A stretch of 33,622 nt of DNA from Hydrogenophaga sp. GTDB taxonomy: Bacteria; Pseudomonadota; Gammaproteobacteria; Burkholderiales; Burkholderiaceae_C. The stretch spans positions 1 to 33,622 of the forward strand of contig NZ_JALHLX010000028.1 of NCBI RefSeq assembly GCF_022844385.1, in the 5' to 3' direction. Positions 1-8,329 of this stretch are shown here, piece by piece. The notes below the pieces were generated by a model. The model saw only the letters and a program-made list of their open reading frames with translations. It had not been told where the DNA came from and searched no databases. Every line of letters begins with the position of its first letter. Position 1 is the stretch's first letter. A program made the position numbers and the translations under genes.

Positions 1-2249
1 CTGCCCAGGAACAGGTAGAGCCCGGTGTACCCACGCGGTGCGCTCACGATGCTCAGGTACAGCGGGCCGATGCCGGTGTCCGCGCCCACAAAGAGGCTGC
101 CAGCGCCGCGCAGTTGCCGCAGCGTGATGTCGCTGCGCTCGGTCCAGGCGTTGCCAGCTTCCAGGGAGCCGCCCACAAACAGTGCCCGCGCCACACCCAC
201 GTTGTAGGCCAGGCGCTGGTAATACGTGAGTCGGCCGAACAGCAGGTAGTTGCCCGCCACCTGCGCCGTGCGGTAGCCCGAGAGATTCTGGAAGCCGCCG
301 AGCGAATACTCGTCGATGGCGGCCAGCGGGATCTGGTTGGTGTAGGCCAGCCGCCCGCCGAGGTTGAAGCTGTGAACGCCCCAGGTCTTCACCGCGGTGA
401 ACGAGCTCTCCAGGCGGGTGAAGTCGTTGGAGGTGCCCCCGTCCACTTCGCGGCGACCCCAGGAGAGCTCGGCCTGCCCACGGTAGCCGCGTGAAGGGAA
501 GTTGGCGAAGTCGAGCTGGTCGGCGATCACGGCCGCGCGCAGGCCGCGCTCGGTCCATCGCACCGTGCTCACCCCGGCGGGAATCGCCGCCGACAGCAGC
601 TCCGGCTTGGCGCGCCGCGCACTGGCCACCACGCCCAGCCGTGCTTCACCCACCCTGCCACGCAGACCGATCGGCCAGCCCACATCGGCGCCGATCTTCA
701 CGCCCTGGCGCTGCACCAGCGCGAGTGCGTCACCCTCGTCGCTGAACAGCTCCACCTTTCTGATGCTGCCGTCCACATACGCCGCCACAAAGCGCTCGCT
801 GTTGCCACCCAGCGGCTGGTAGATCTCGGAGAACAGGCCCACCGTTTCGCCCAGCTGCACGCGGTTGCGCCACTCGGCTCCGCTCTCGTTGAGCCAGTGG
901 CGGTTGTGGCTGATGCGCAGGTTGAACGCGCCCTCGCCCTGGAAATCGGTGCGCAGGTCCAGACCCACGCGCAGGTAGTTCGGGCCCCAGGCGTTTTCGC
1001 GCAGGTTGATGGTGAGGTCTTCGGTGCCGTTGTCTTCGCGCCGGGTCAGCGTGTAGTCGATGCGCTCGTAGTCGCCTGCTACCGAGAGCTTCTGCAAATC
1101 CGCCTCGATCCTGGGCACATCCACGCGTTGGCCAGGCTCGGCCTCCAGCGCCCGGGCGAGCAGCGTGGCGCGCTCCTCGCTCACGCCCTCGAACCGGATG
1201 GCGCCGATGCGGCCCACGCGGTCCGCGTTGGCCAGCGCCTGCGCGCTGCGCGACTGCACCCAGAGCGCGTAACGAGCCTCGCCCACCGCGAAGCGCGCGA
1301 GCGCCTCGCGCACTGTGCCGGCGTAGTCGTTGCCGATCTTCACCAGCTCTTCGGCCTTGTCGAAATCGCTCGACGTGAGTTTGCCCAGTGGCGGCGCGAG
1401 CAGCAGGTCTTTGGGGGTGAGCGTGGCAATGCTGGCCTGCACGTTCTGCTCGGTCAGGATGTTGACCATCTGTGCCGTCACGCCCAGCACCGTGCCCAGC
1501 GTGTCGCGCCCGGCCAGCGGTGTGCCGATGTTCACCGCGATGATCACCTCGGCCCCCATGGCGCGCGCCACGTCCACCGGCAGGTTGTTCACCAGCCCGC
1601 CGTCGCCCAGGATGCGGTCGTTGATCGACAAGGGCGAGAACACCCCGGGCACCGACATGCTCGCGCGCAGGGCCGCCGCCAGGTCGCCACGCTCCATCAC
1701 CACCGCCCGCCCGGTCTCCATGTCGGTGGCCACGGCGCGAAACGGCGTGGGCAACTGGTCAAACGATTCGAGGTGGCGGGTGGACAGCGTGTAGCGGCGC
1801 AGCAGCACCTCCAGAGAGCGGCTGGAGACCGCGCCCGTGGGCAGGCGGAACTCGCCATTGCGAAACCCCAGTTGCAACACCGGCGAGAGTTCAAAGTCTT
1901 CTTCCTTGCGACGTTGCGAGAGCAACTGGCGCGGCTCACGGCTGTTGAAAAGGCCACCCCAGTCCACCGCCAGGATCTCGCGCTCCAGGTCGTCGGCCTT
2001 CATGCCGCTGGCATACAAGCCGCCGATGATCGCGCCCATGGAGGTGCCCACGATCATGTCGACCGACACCTGCGCGGCTTCCAGCGCCTTGAGCACACCC
2101 ACATGCGCAAACCCGCGCGCCCCGCCGCCTGAGAGCACCAGGGCCACACGGGGCCGATCAATGGCCACCGAGCCCTGCGCGGCTGACGGCAATGGCCCGA
2201 GCAAGGTCGCCAGCGTGGCGAAGACGAGGGGAATGAAACGGGAGCGCAT
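1..2249 (-). CDS. patatin-like phospholipase with C-terminal outer-membrane barrel (partial)
   Basis: About 750 residues are visible; the 3' end lies beyond the left edge, and the frame reaches base 1 open. A signal peptide (MRSRFIPLVFATLATLL, Ala-rich cleavage region near residue 25) is followed by a patatin domain. The glycine-rich oxyanion loop SGGGARG is at residues 40-46, the nucleophile elbow GTSMG has Ser70, and the catalytic Asp is in DGG at about D216. From roughly residue 330 a POTRA-like segment leads into a long beta-rich region with alternating aromatic strands, typical of a BamA/Omp85 barrel. This is the architecture of PlpD-type (type Vd) autotransported phospholipases A: the barrel inserts in the outer membrane and the lipase domain is exported. 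PlpD proteins are about 730 residues, so only the last few residues should be missing. It is divergent from the crotonase-fold gene; the shared upstream region is 205 bp. Confidence 0.9.
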   Translation of the reverse strand, partial: MRSRFIPLVFATLATLLGPLPSAAQGSVAIDRPRVALVLSGGGARGFAHVGVLKALEAAQVSVDMIVGTSMGAIIGGLYASGMKADDLEREILAVDWGGLFNSREPRQLLSQRRKEEDFELSPVLQLGFRNGEFRLPTGAVSSRSLEVLLRRYTLSTRHLESFDQLPTPFRAVATDMETGRAVVMERGDLAAALRASMSVPGVFSPLSINDRILGDGGLVNNLPVDVARAMGAEVIIAVNIGTPLAGRDTLGTVLGVTAQMVNILTEQNVQASIATLTPKDLLLAPPLGKLTSSDFDKAEELVKIGNDYAGTVREALARFAVGEARYALWVQSRSAQALANADRVGRIGAIRFEGVSEERATLLARALEAEPGQRVDVPRIEADLQKLSVAGDYERIDYTLTRREDNGTEDLTINLRENAWGPNYLRVGLDLRTDFQGEGAFNLRISHNRHWLNESGAEWRNRVQLGETVGLFSEIYQPLGGNSERFVAAYVDGSIRKVELFSDEGDALALVQRQGVKIGADVGWPIGLRGRVGEARLGVVASARRAKPELLSAAIPAGVSTVRWTERGLRAAVIADQLDFANFPSRGYRGQAELSWGRREVDGGTSNDFTRLESSFTAVKTWGVHSFNLGGRLAYTNQIPLAAIDEYSLGGFQNLSGYRTAQVAGNYLLFGRLTYYQRLAYNVGVARALFVGGSLEAGNAWTERSDITLRQLRGAGSLFVGADTGIGPLYLSIVSAPRGYTGLYLFLG

Positions 2250-2454
2250 GAAACACCTGTGAGCAAGGGCGGCGCCCAGGCGCCGGAATGCGGCCAAGTG
2301 TAGGCGGGCACCCGCTGAAAACCGGTGCCGATACACGCTGTCACGCAGCCGTCAGGACTCGGGAGCACGACCCAGAAAAGCACGCGCGTTCGTGGTAATT
2401 TGCGGCTTCCCCTTCAGCCCTGCGCTGCCTACTTTGCCCACCGAGAGACACCCC
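2250..2454. promoter_or_regulatory. divergent intergenic region, phospholipase / crotonase-fold gene
   Basis: This 205-bp stretch must hold both promoters. I see no convincing -35/-10 pair. A repeated GGCGCC block (about 2271-2284) is the only local symmetry. Confidence 0.3.
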
Positions 2455-3219
2455 ATGAGCGACATCCTCGTCCACACCGAAGCCGGCGTCTGCACCCTCA
2501 CGTTCAACCGCCCCGACAAGAAAAACTCCATCACTGCCGCCATGTACAGCGCCATGGCCGACGCGCTGCAGGCCGCGCAGGACGACGCGCAGGTGCGCTG
2601 CGTCGTGTTCCAGGGCAACGAGGCCATCTTTTCCGCTGGCAACGACATTGCCGACTTTCTGAACAACCCGCCCGCCACCACCGAGTCGCCGGTGTTCCGC
2701 TTCCTGCGCGGCATCGCGCAGTTTCCCAAGCCGCTGATCGCCGCCGTGTGTGGCCCGGCCGTGGGCATCGGCACCACGCTGTTGTTCCACTGCGACCTGG
2801 TCTACGCGGGCGACAACGCCGCCTTCTCCATGCCCTTCGTCAACCTCGGCCTGTGCCCCGAAGCCGCCAGCAGCCTGCTGGTGCCGCAGATGCTGGGCTA
2901 CCACCGCGCCGCCGAAGCCTTGCTGCTGGGTGAGCCTTTCATGGCCGAAGCCGCGCTGGAAGTGGGCCTGGTCAACCGCGTGCTGCCCCCGCTCGAAGTC
3001 GCCGGCTACGCGCAGACCGTGGCCCGCAAGATGGCCGCCAAGCCCATCAGCTCACTCATCGAGACCAAGCGCCTGATGAAGCAGGGTCAGCTCAAACAGG
3101 TCATGGCCGTGATGGCCGAAGAGGGCGTGAGCTTTGGCCGCATGCTGGGCGAGCCGGCTGCCAAGGAAGCGTTTGGTGCGTTCATGGAGCGTCGCAAGCC
3201 GGATTTTTCAAAGGTGTGA
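2455..3219 (+). CDS. crotonase-fold enoyl-CoA isomerase-like protein
   Basis: 254 residues. I chose the ATG at 2455 (MSDILVHTEAG) because crotonases begin a few residues before the first beta strand; an in-frame ATG 63 bp upstream adds only unlikely sequence. The oxyanion-hole segment FSAGNDIADF (residues 59-68) and the CGPAVGIG segment (99-106) identify the crotonase superfamily, which acts on acyl-CoA thioesters. The two glutamates of classical enoyl-CoA hydratases (E144 and E164 of rat crotonase) are replaced, by my alignment, with T108 and F128. A glutamate is instead present at E136 in LCPEAASS, resembling the SPEGCSS active-site region of ECI2-type delta3,delta2-enoyl-CoA isomerases. 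The following loop (NNPP) also resembles ECI2. Annotation pipelines would probably call it 'enoyl-CoA hydratase'; isomerase activity on unsaturated fatty acyl-CoAs is the better inference. Confidence 0.88.
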   Translation: MSDILVHTEAGVCTLTFNRPDKKNSITAAMYSAMADALQAAQDDAQVRCVVFQGNEAIFSAGNDIADFLNNPPATTESPVFRFLRGIAQFPKPLIAAVCGPAVGIGTTLLFHCDLVYAGDNAAFSMPFVNLGLCPEAASSLLVPQMLGYHRAAEALLLGEPFMAEAALEVGLVNRVLPPLEVAGYAQTVARKMAAKPISSLIETKRLMKQGQLKQVMAVMAEEGVSFGRMLGEPAAKEAFGAFMERRKPDFSKV

Positions 3220-3221
3220 GG

Positions 3222-3259
3222 CGCTCACCGCGCTGAGCGTCACTCGCCCACATCGAGTG
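3222..3259. terminator. two adjacent hairpins between convergent genes
   Basis: CGCTCA/TGAGCG (3222-3227 and 3234-3239, 6-nt loop) starts 2 bp after the crotonase-fold stop, and CACTCG/CGAGTG (3241-3246 and 3254-3259, 7-nt loop) follows. Both stems are perfect. No T-run follows, so intrinsic termination is only a candidate. The neighbouring kinase converges from the right. Confidence 0.4.
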
Positions 3260-3361
3260 CACTGCCTTCCGGACTGCGCAGCGGCACGCATTCGCACGAG
3301 CCATGCCTGCCGATCGGGACCATCTCATATCCCGCGGTCCGGCGGAGGAAGTTGAGCTCGT

Positions 3362-6300
3362 TCAGGCGCTGGGAAGATCGATCTCGAAGCGGGCACCCTG
3401 GCCAGTTGTGCTCTGTGCCCGGATACGCCCGCCCATGCGCTCCACCGCTTTGAGCACCAGCGCCAGACCAATGCCGGTGCCGGGAATCTGTTCTTGCCGG
3501 TGCAGTCGCTGGAACATGCCAAAGATCCGGTCGTGGTACTTCATGTCGAAACCGATGCCGTTGTCGCTCACGCTCAACAGCACCCGGTCGTTCAAGGTCT
3601 GCGCCTCAATGCGAATTTGCGGAGCTTGGCCAGCGGGTGTGAACTTCAGGGCGTTGTCCATCAAATTGCGCAGCACGATGGCCAGCCCCTGGGGATTGGC
3701 TCGCACCGCCACGCCGTCGCCCATCGTCACCTGCAGCTGGCCCCCGCGTGCCTCGATCTCGTCGTGAAATGGCGCTGCCACCGCCTGCACGGCCGCAGCG
3801 AGGTCCACGGGCTCGATGTGGTCGGTCAGTTGCTGCAGCCGCGAATAGGCCAGCAGGTCGTTGACCAGCGTCGACATGTGGATGGTTGCACGCTGGATTC
3901 GCTTGAGGTACTCCCGCCCCTGGTCGTCCAGCTGGTCCGAGTGCTCGTCGAGCAGCAGCGAGCTGAAGCCTTCGATGCCGCGCAGGGGTGTGCGCAGGTC
4001 ATGAGAGGCCGAGTAGGTGAAGGATTCCAGCTCGCGATTGACCGCCTGGAGTTGCTGCACGCTGGTCTCCAGCTGAGTTGTGCGTTCGATGACCTTGCGC
4101 TCGAGGCCTTCGGTCAGGCCCCGGATCTGCTCCTGCGCCTCCACCCGCAGGCGGATGTTCACCAGCATCTGGGCGAACAGCAGCAGCAGCGTGGTTTCTT
4201 CTTCCCCGTAGTCGTGGGTACTGCGCACCGTGTCCAGTCCCACGAAACCCATGCAGCGCTCGCCGTGCGTCAGCGGCAGCGCGATCAGGCTGCGGATGCC
4301 CTGGGATTCCAGCAGGTCGCGCAGATGGCCCGGAGGCAGCGCCTGAACGTCCGGGACGCGCATCTCCTTGTCCACGCGGTGATTGCCGATCCAGTCGGGG
4401 ATGAGCTCGAAAGGCAGGTTCTGGAGGTTGCCGATTTCCGGACTGACGCCCTCGGCACACCATTCGTGCGTGTTGCTGCCGGTCTCGGCCGCAAAGTCGT
4501 ATTCGAACAGGTAGGTGCGGTCGGCGCGGAGAAACTCGCCGATGTCGCCCAGCGCCTCGCTGATGGCGGCGTCCGCCTGGTGCACCGGCAGGTTGATGAA
4601 ACGGTTGGCCAGTCCGAACAACAACAATACAAACTGGTTCAGGCGCTCGCTCTCCAATTGCGCCGCCCGCCGTTCGGTGACATCGCGCACCACGAACATG
4701 CCAAGCCTGCTTTCGGGCAACCAGGCCAGGCGGGCGCTGAAGGTGTGCATGCCGTCGGGCAGTGCCAGGCTGTATTCGATCTCCTGCAGGCCCTGGCTTC
4801 GCGCACGGGCCAAGGCATCGCGCAACTGGGCGGTTGGTTCTGGCGGCATCACGTCGTCGATGACGCGACCCAGGAACTGTTCGGGCGGGGCGTACAACAT
4901 GTCTTGCCGTCCCGCCTGGTAGTGGACGAATCGTTCGTGTTCGTCAACCACGAACAGCATGTCCTGCAGCACATCGAACACCTGCTCGAGCATGGCGCCG
5001 CGTTCGCGCGCGGTGGCCTCTGCCTCGCGCAGCTCTGTCAGGTCGAGACAGGAGCCGATGAAGCCGATGAAGCGGTTGTCTGCATCGAATCGGGGTCGAC
5101 CTTGCGCCAGCAGCCACCGGTATCCGCCGCTGTGGTGCCACAGGCGGTGTTCCATGCTGAACGGCTCGCGGGCTTCGAAGGCGTTGAAGTATGCCGTCAT
5201 GCACCGGGTCTGGTCGTCGGGATGTATTCCCTTCAGCCAGCCGTCGTCCACTTCCTGTTTCAAGGTTCGACCAGTGAAAGCCAGCCACGCACCGTTGAAC
5301 CAATCGGCCCGCTTGTCGTTTCCGCTGGTCCAGATCAGCGCTGGTGAAGCGTTGGCCACCGTCTCCAGCTGGACCAGCGTTTGGCGCTGCGCTTCTTCGA
5401 GTGCCTTGCGGTCGGAAATGTCGAAGGTGGTGCCAGCAAGGTAGGTCACGCGCCCGTTGGCCTCGCGCAGGCCGCTGCCCCGGGTGTCGAACCAGTGGTA
5501 CCTGCCCTGTGCATCGCGTGCGCGGAACTCAAGCTGGTAGTTGTCCTCTCCCTTGAAGAAGCGCTGCAGCACCATTCGCAGGCGGGGCAGGTCTTCGGGG
5601 TGCAACAGGTCCAGGAACATCTGCCCCATCTGCTGCGTGGAGGGAGCCGGGTGTCCGAGCGATACAAAGAACGCGTCGCTGGGTTGAATGAATCCACCAT
5701 CGAAATCCCATTCCCAGACCTGGCCCTGGGCCGCCGCCAGCCTGAACCGCAGCTCGCTGCGCTCCAGCGCACGCTGTTCGCTTTCGAGCTGGGTGACGTC
5801 GCGGAACATCAGCAGCAGGCATTGCGCACCATTCTGTTGCACCCGCTCGGCGCTGTACCGCACGTGGATGAGGGACCCGTCCGGGCGCGAGCTGCTGCCG
5901 GCCGCATGGCGCACCACTTCACCGCGCTCCAGGCGTTCGATGAGATCGTGCCGGATGGAGGGCGACTGCCAGAGATTCAGCTCGATGGTCGATCGGCCGA
6001 TCAGCTGCTCGCGAGATCGGCCGAACAGTTCGCAGAACGCATCGTTGACCAGCACCAGCCGGCCGGTGTGCCATTCGGTGAGGGACATGGCCTCCGGGGC
6101 CGAGCGAAACACCGACTCGAACAACTGCTGGGCGGACAGGCGACGGGCTTCAGCCTCGTGGCGTTCGGTGATGTCGCGGCTCACCGCCAGCACCGTGGGT
6201 TTGTCACCGGGAAGCGCCGGTTCGAGCAGGGCCTGCGCTTCCCAGTGGCGCTGACCATCAGGGCCAGGGTAGGAAAAACACAGTGTTTCGCTCTGCCCGG

Positions 6301-7465
6301 TCCTGAAGACACCCTCGATGTACGCATTCCACTTCGCTGCGATGTCTGGTGGCGCACCGATCTCGCTGAGGGTTCTGCCCAGCATTTCAGAGGGTTTGAG
6401 TCCGTTGGCCGCTTCAACAGCCGGGTTGGCGTAGAGGACCCGCAGCTTCTGGTCGTAACGCACCACCACATCGGGCAGGTGCCCGGTGAGCGTCTGGAAA
6501 TGCCGTTCGCTGCGATGCCGCTGGTGCATCGCCCGGTCCAGGCGCCAGGCTCCAAAGGCCATGGCGGCGGCCACCAGCAGGGTGAGCGCGATGGCCAGGG
6601 GCAGCATCGCCGACCAGGTGGCCAGCACACCGTCGAGCGGAAGCGCGTAGACCATCACCAGTCGCCCGGCCCCTTCGTTCATGCGCTGGTAGCCCACAAT
6701 GCGTGGCACGCCGTCGATGACGGCCACCACCTTCATGACTCCGCTGGGTGCCTGCTGCAGGGCGGTGGTCACGTGGCCGCGTACCGTGCGCCCCTGGTCC
6801 CGCTCGACCACCGGGTACCGCACCAGTATGGTCGTGGCTCCGTCGTCTTCGACGCGGAACAGGCTCATGCTGCCGCCTGCAGACATGCCTTCAGAGGCAA
6901 ACCGGCCCAGCAAGGCCTGGCGGTCCAGCAGGACCTCAAAAGTCTGGCCGCCCTGCTCGGGGGGGTGTTGCCAGGTCAGAGGGACCACCCATCGACCCGC
7001 TTCCTCGCGGGCCAGACCGGGCAACCACTGGCCAGCGGCTTGCCCGGGCGTTGCAGCCTGGGTCTGGCGAAGGGAAAAAGGCAGGTTCAAGGACCTGACC
7101 AGCGGGGTGTGGTCCCCGAGCAGCTCGCCCTGGGCCACTTCGGGCGACTGGAGCACGATGTCCATGCCGGCCCGCGCCATCCGCAGCGATTCCTCGAGTT
7201 CAGCCGCGAGGCGTTTGACTTCGCGCTGCGCCTGTGCCTTGGCCATGTCCAGCGCCGCTTGGTGCTGCGACACCAGCAGGCCGATGGCCAGGAGCAGGAA
7301 CAGCCCGATGGCGACCACCGACAGCAAGCCGAGCCAGATGCGCTGCGGGTCGCGCGCGTTGGCGGCGGGCAGCAGGTTCACCGGCGTCTGGGCGCCCGGT
7401 TCGCCGGGTGGGGTGGTGTTCACGGGAGCGGCATGGGGCGGGGCGCTGCGGGTTCGGGCTGACAC
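3362..7465 (-). CDS. membrane-bound multi-PAS/GAF sensor histidine kinase
   Basis: 1367 residues. Transmembrane segments at about 44-66 and 283-306 bracket a periplasmic sensor of about 215 residues, probably Cache-like because it is preceded by a long amphipathic helix. Cytoplasmic domains in order: five PAS/PAC units (about 320-437, 447-568, 570-690, 697-815, 823-935), a GAF domain (about 945-1105), a coiled-coil linker, a DHp domain with phospho-acceptor H1155 in SHDLRTP, and a HATPase domain with NLMDNALKF, DNGIGFD and GTGIGLAL. The DHp-HATPase pair resembles bacteriophytochrome-type kinases. There is no receiver domain and no response regulator beside it, so the partner is elsewhere (an orphan kinase). 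It is the last gene of a minus-strand series with the chemoreceptor and FNR-type regulator, but a 329-bp gap precedes it, so it probably has its own promoter. The ligand cannot be read from sequence. Confidence 0.93.
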   Translation of the reverse strand: MSARTRSAPPHAAPVNTTPPGEPGAQTPVNLLPAANARDPQRIWLGLLSVVAIGLFLLLAIGLLVSQHQAALDMAKAQAQREVKRLAAELEESLRMARAGMDIVLQSPEVAQGELLGDHTPLVRSLNLPFSLRQTQAATPGQAAGQWLPGLAREEAGRWVVPLTWQHPPEQGGQTFEVLLDRQALLGRFASEGMSAGGSMSLFRVEDDGATTILVRYPVVERDQGRTVRGHVTTALQQAPSGVMKVVAVIDGVPRIVGYQRMNEGAGRLVMVYALPLDGVLATWSAMLPLAIALTLLVAAAMAFGAWRLDRAMHQRHRSERHFQTLTGHLPDVVVRYDQKLRVLYANPAVEAANGLKPSEMLGRTLSEIGAPPDIAAKWNAYIEGVFRTGQSETLCFSYPGPDGQRHWEAQALLEPALPGDKPTVLAVSRDITERHEAEARRLSAQQLFESVFRSAPEAMSLTEWHTGRLVLVNDAFCELFGRSREQLIGRSTIELNLWQSPSIRHDLIERLERGEVVRHAAGSSSRPDGSLIHVRYSAERVQQNGAQCLLLMFRDVTQLESEQRALERSELRFRLAAAQGQVWEWDFDGGFIQPSDAFFVSLGHPAPSTQQMGQMFLDLLHPEDLPRLRMVLQRFFKGEDNYQLEFRARDAQGRYHWFDTRGSGLREANGRVTYLAGTTFDISDRKALEEAQRQTLVQLETVANASPALIWTSGNDKRADWFNGAWLAFTGRTLKQEVDDGWLKGIHPDDQTRCMTAYFNAFEAREPFSMEHRLWHHSGGYRWLLAQGRPRFDADNRFIGFIGSCLDLTELREAEATARERGAMLEQVFDVLQDMLFVVDEHERFVHYQAGRQDMLYAPPEQFLGRVIDDVMPPEPTAQLRDALARARSQGLQEIEYSLALPDGMHTFSARLAWLPESRLGMFVVRDVTERRAAQLESERLNQFVLLLFGLANRFINLPVHQADAAISEALGDIGEFLRADRTYLFEYDFAAETGSNTHEWCAEGVSPEIGNLQNLPFELIPDWIGNHRVDKEMRVPDVQALPPGHLRDLLESQGIRSLIALPLTHGERCMGFVGLDTVRSTHDYGEEETTLLLLFAQMLVNIRLRVEAQEQIRGLTEGLERKVIERTTQLETSVQQLQAVNRELESFTYSASHDLRTPLRGIEGFSSLLLDEHSDQLDDQGREYLKRIQRATIHMSTLVNDLLAYSRLQQLTDHIEPVDLAAAVQAVAAPFHDEIEARGGQLQVTMGDGVAVRANPQGLAIVLRNLMDNALKFTPAGQAPQIRIEAQTLNDRVLLSVSDNGIGFDMKYHDRIFGMFQRLHRQEQIPGTGIGLALVLKAVERMGGRIRAQSTTGQGARFEIDLPSA

Positions 7466-7794
7466 TTTGTTTCAGTCTAGCAGTGTGCCCCGGCCAGCAG
7501 CGCGGAATCAGACCGGCAAAGCGGTGAATTCTTTTGCCGGGACCGCTACTGGCCGCTGACTTCGAACGGCGCCCGGGTGATCTGACTCAGCGTGCAACCG
7601 CATCCAGCGGCAGGAGCCGCTTCAGACAGTTCTCCAACATTGGACATCCATGCTTGAGCTGTCGTGACGTTGAATCACCACGGTTGGCGAAGCTGCGCCC
7701 CGAACGGTGGCAGTACCTCCGAAACCGGTCGTTTGACCTCATCGCACCTCTCGTTCCCATTGTGGCTTGCTCCGTCATGCGGATGGCAACGCAG
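7466..7794. promoter_or_regulatory. 329-bp intergenic region upstream of the multi-PAS kinase
   Basis: No supported gene. A perfect 6-bp stem with 4-nt loop (AGCGGC-AGGA-GCCGCT, 7606-7621) lies downstream of the small gene ending at 7795 and could end its transcript, though no T-run follows. The promoter of the kinase should lie in the part nearest 7466; I cannot place it. Confidence 0.3.
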
Positions 7795-8271
7795 TCAATG
7801 GCCTGATGCCCCCGGATTTCCGTTTGCGCGAAGTCCAGCAGGGAAGGAGGTCAGTCTTGTGTATTCGCACAACTGGCCATGGATCAATTTCGTGCGCGCT
7901 GAAAGATTCGCCAGAGCCCTGATGATCCATGGCGCGTGCCCATGCTTGCTGGCCACGGCATGCGCGGTTTCCACCACGCAAAGATTGGCATCAAGCAATT
8001 GTTGGCAAGGCCCTTCGATTTCCTTGAACTGCCAGATGGCGTGATCGCACTCCGTGTGCCGGAACAGTGCCCATGTGAATTTTTCCATGTCCACAGTCAT
8101 GGCCTGAGAGAGATGAACGATTTGCTCCATGATCTCCTCGGGCAGGCTCTCGCTCCCGGTGCTCTCGCCATTCTTCTGATCTTCCATGTGCTGCAACAGG
8201 CACTCGACGGCAATCATGAGATGCCTCTGGTGATTGCCCGCTGAGTGGAAATGTATGAAGCCTTGCTGCAT
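7795..8271 (-). CDS. hypothetical cytosolic protein downstream of chemoreceptor
   Basis: 158 residues, not recognised. The start is well supported: AGGAGAACAGG sits directly before the ATG at 8271. The protein looks all-helical and soluble. The first 30 residues are histidine-rich (IHFH, then NHQRH, then a further His), and four cysteines are spread through the middle, so metal or cofactor binding is possible. There is no signal peptide or membrane segment. It lies 58 bp after the chemoreceptor stop on the same strand and is probably co-transcribed with it, which suggests a role connected to that receptor. The family is unknown to me. Confidence 0.72.
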   Translation of the reverse strand: MQQGFIHFHSAGNHQRHLMIAVECLLQHMEDQKNGESTGSESLPEEIMEQIVHLSQAMTVDMEKFTWALFRHTECDHAIWQFKEIEGPCQQLLDANLCVVETAHAVASKHGHAPWIIRALANLSARTKLIHGQLCEYTRLTSFPAGLRANGNPGASGH

Positions 8272-8329
8272 CCTGTTCTCCTGGAGCGGGCGTGTCGCGG
8301 GGGATCAGACTTCTTGTCAGACATTCCTG

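Noticed and set aside
897-2132. A long open plus-strand frame of about 410 codons opposite the phospholipase
   Set aside because: It is antisense to a gene with complete catalytic motifs, and its His/Arg/Ala-rich product is typical of GC-rich shadow frames.
3494-7462. Two very long plus-strand open frames opposite the multi-PAS kinase
   Set aside because: They lie wholly within a kinase with clear domains and show only His/Gln/Arg-rich shadow composition.
7587-7778. A 63-codon minus-strand frame in the intergenic region before the multi-PAS kinase
   Set aside because: It has no ribosome site, no recognisable pattern and an Arg-rich composition.
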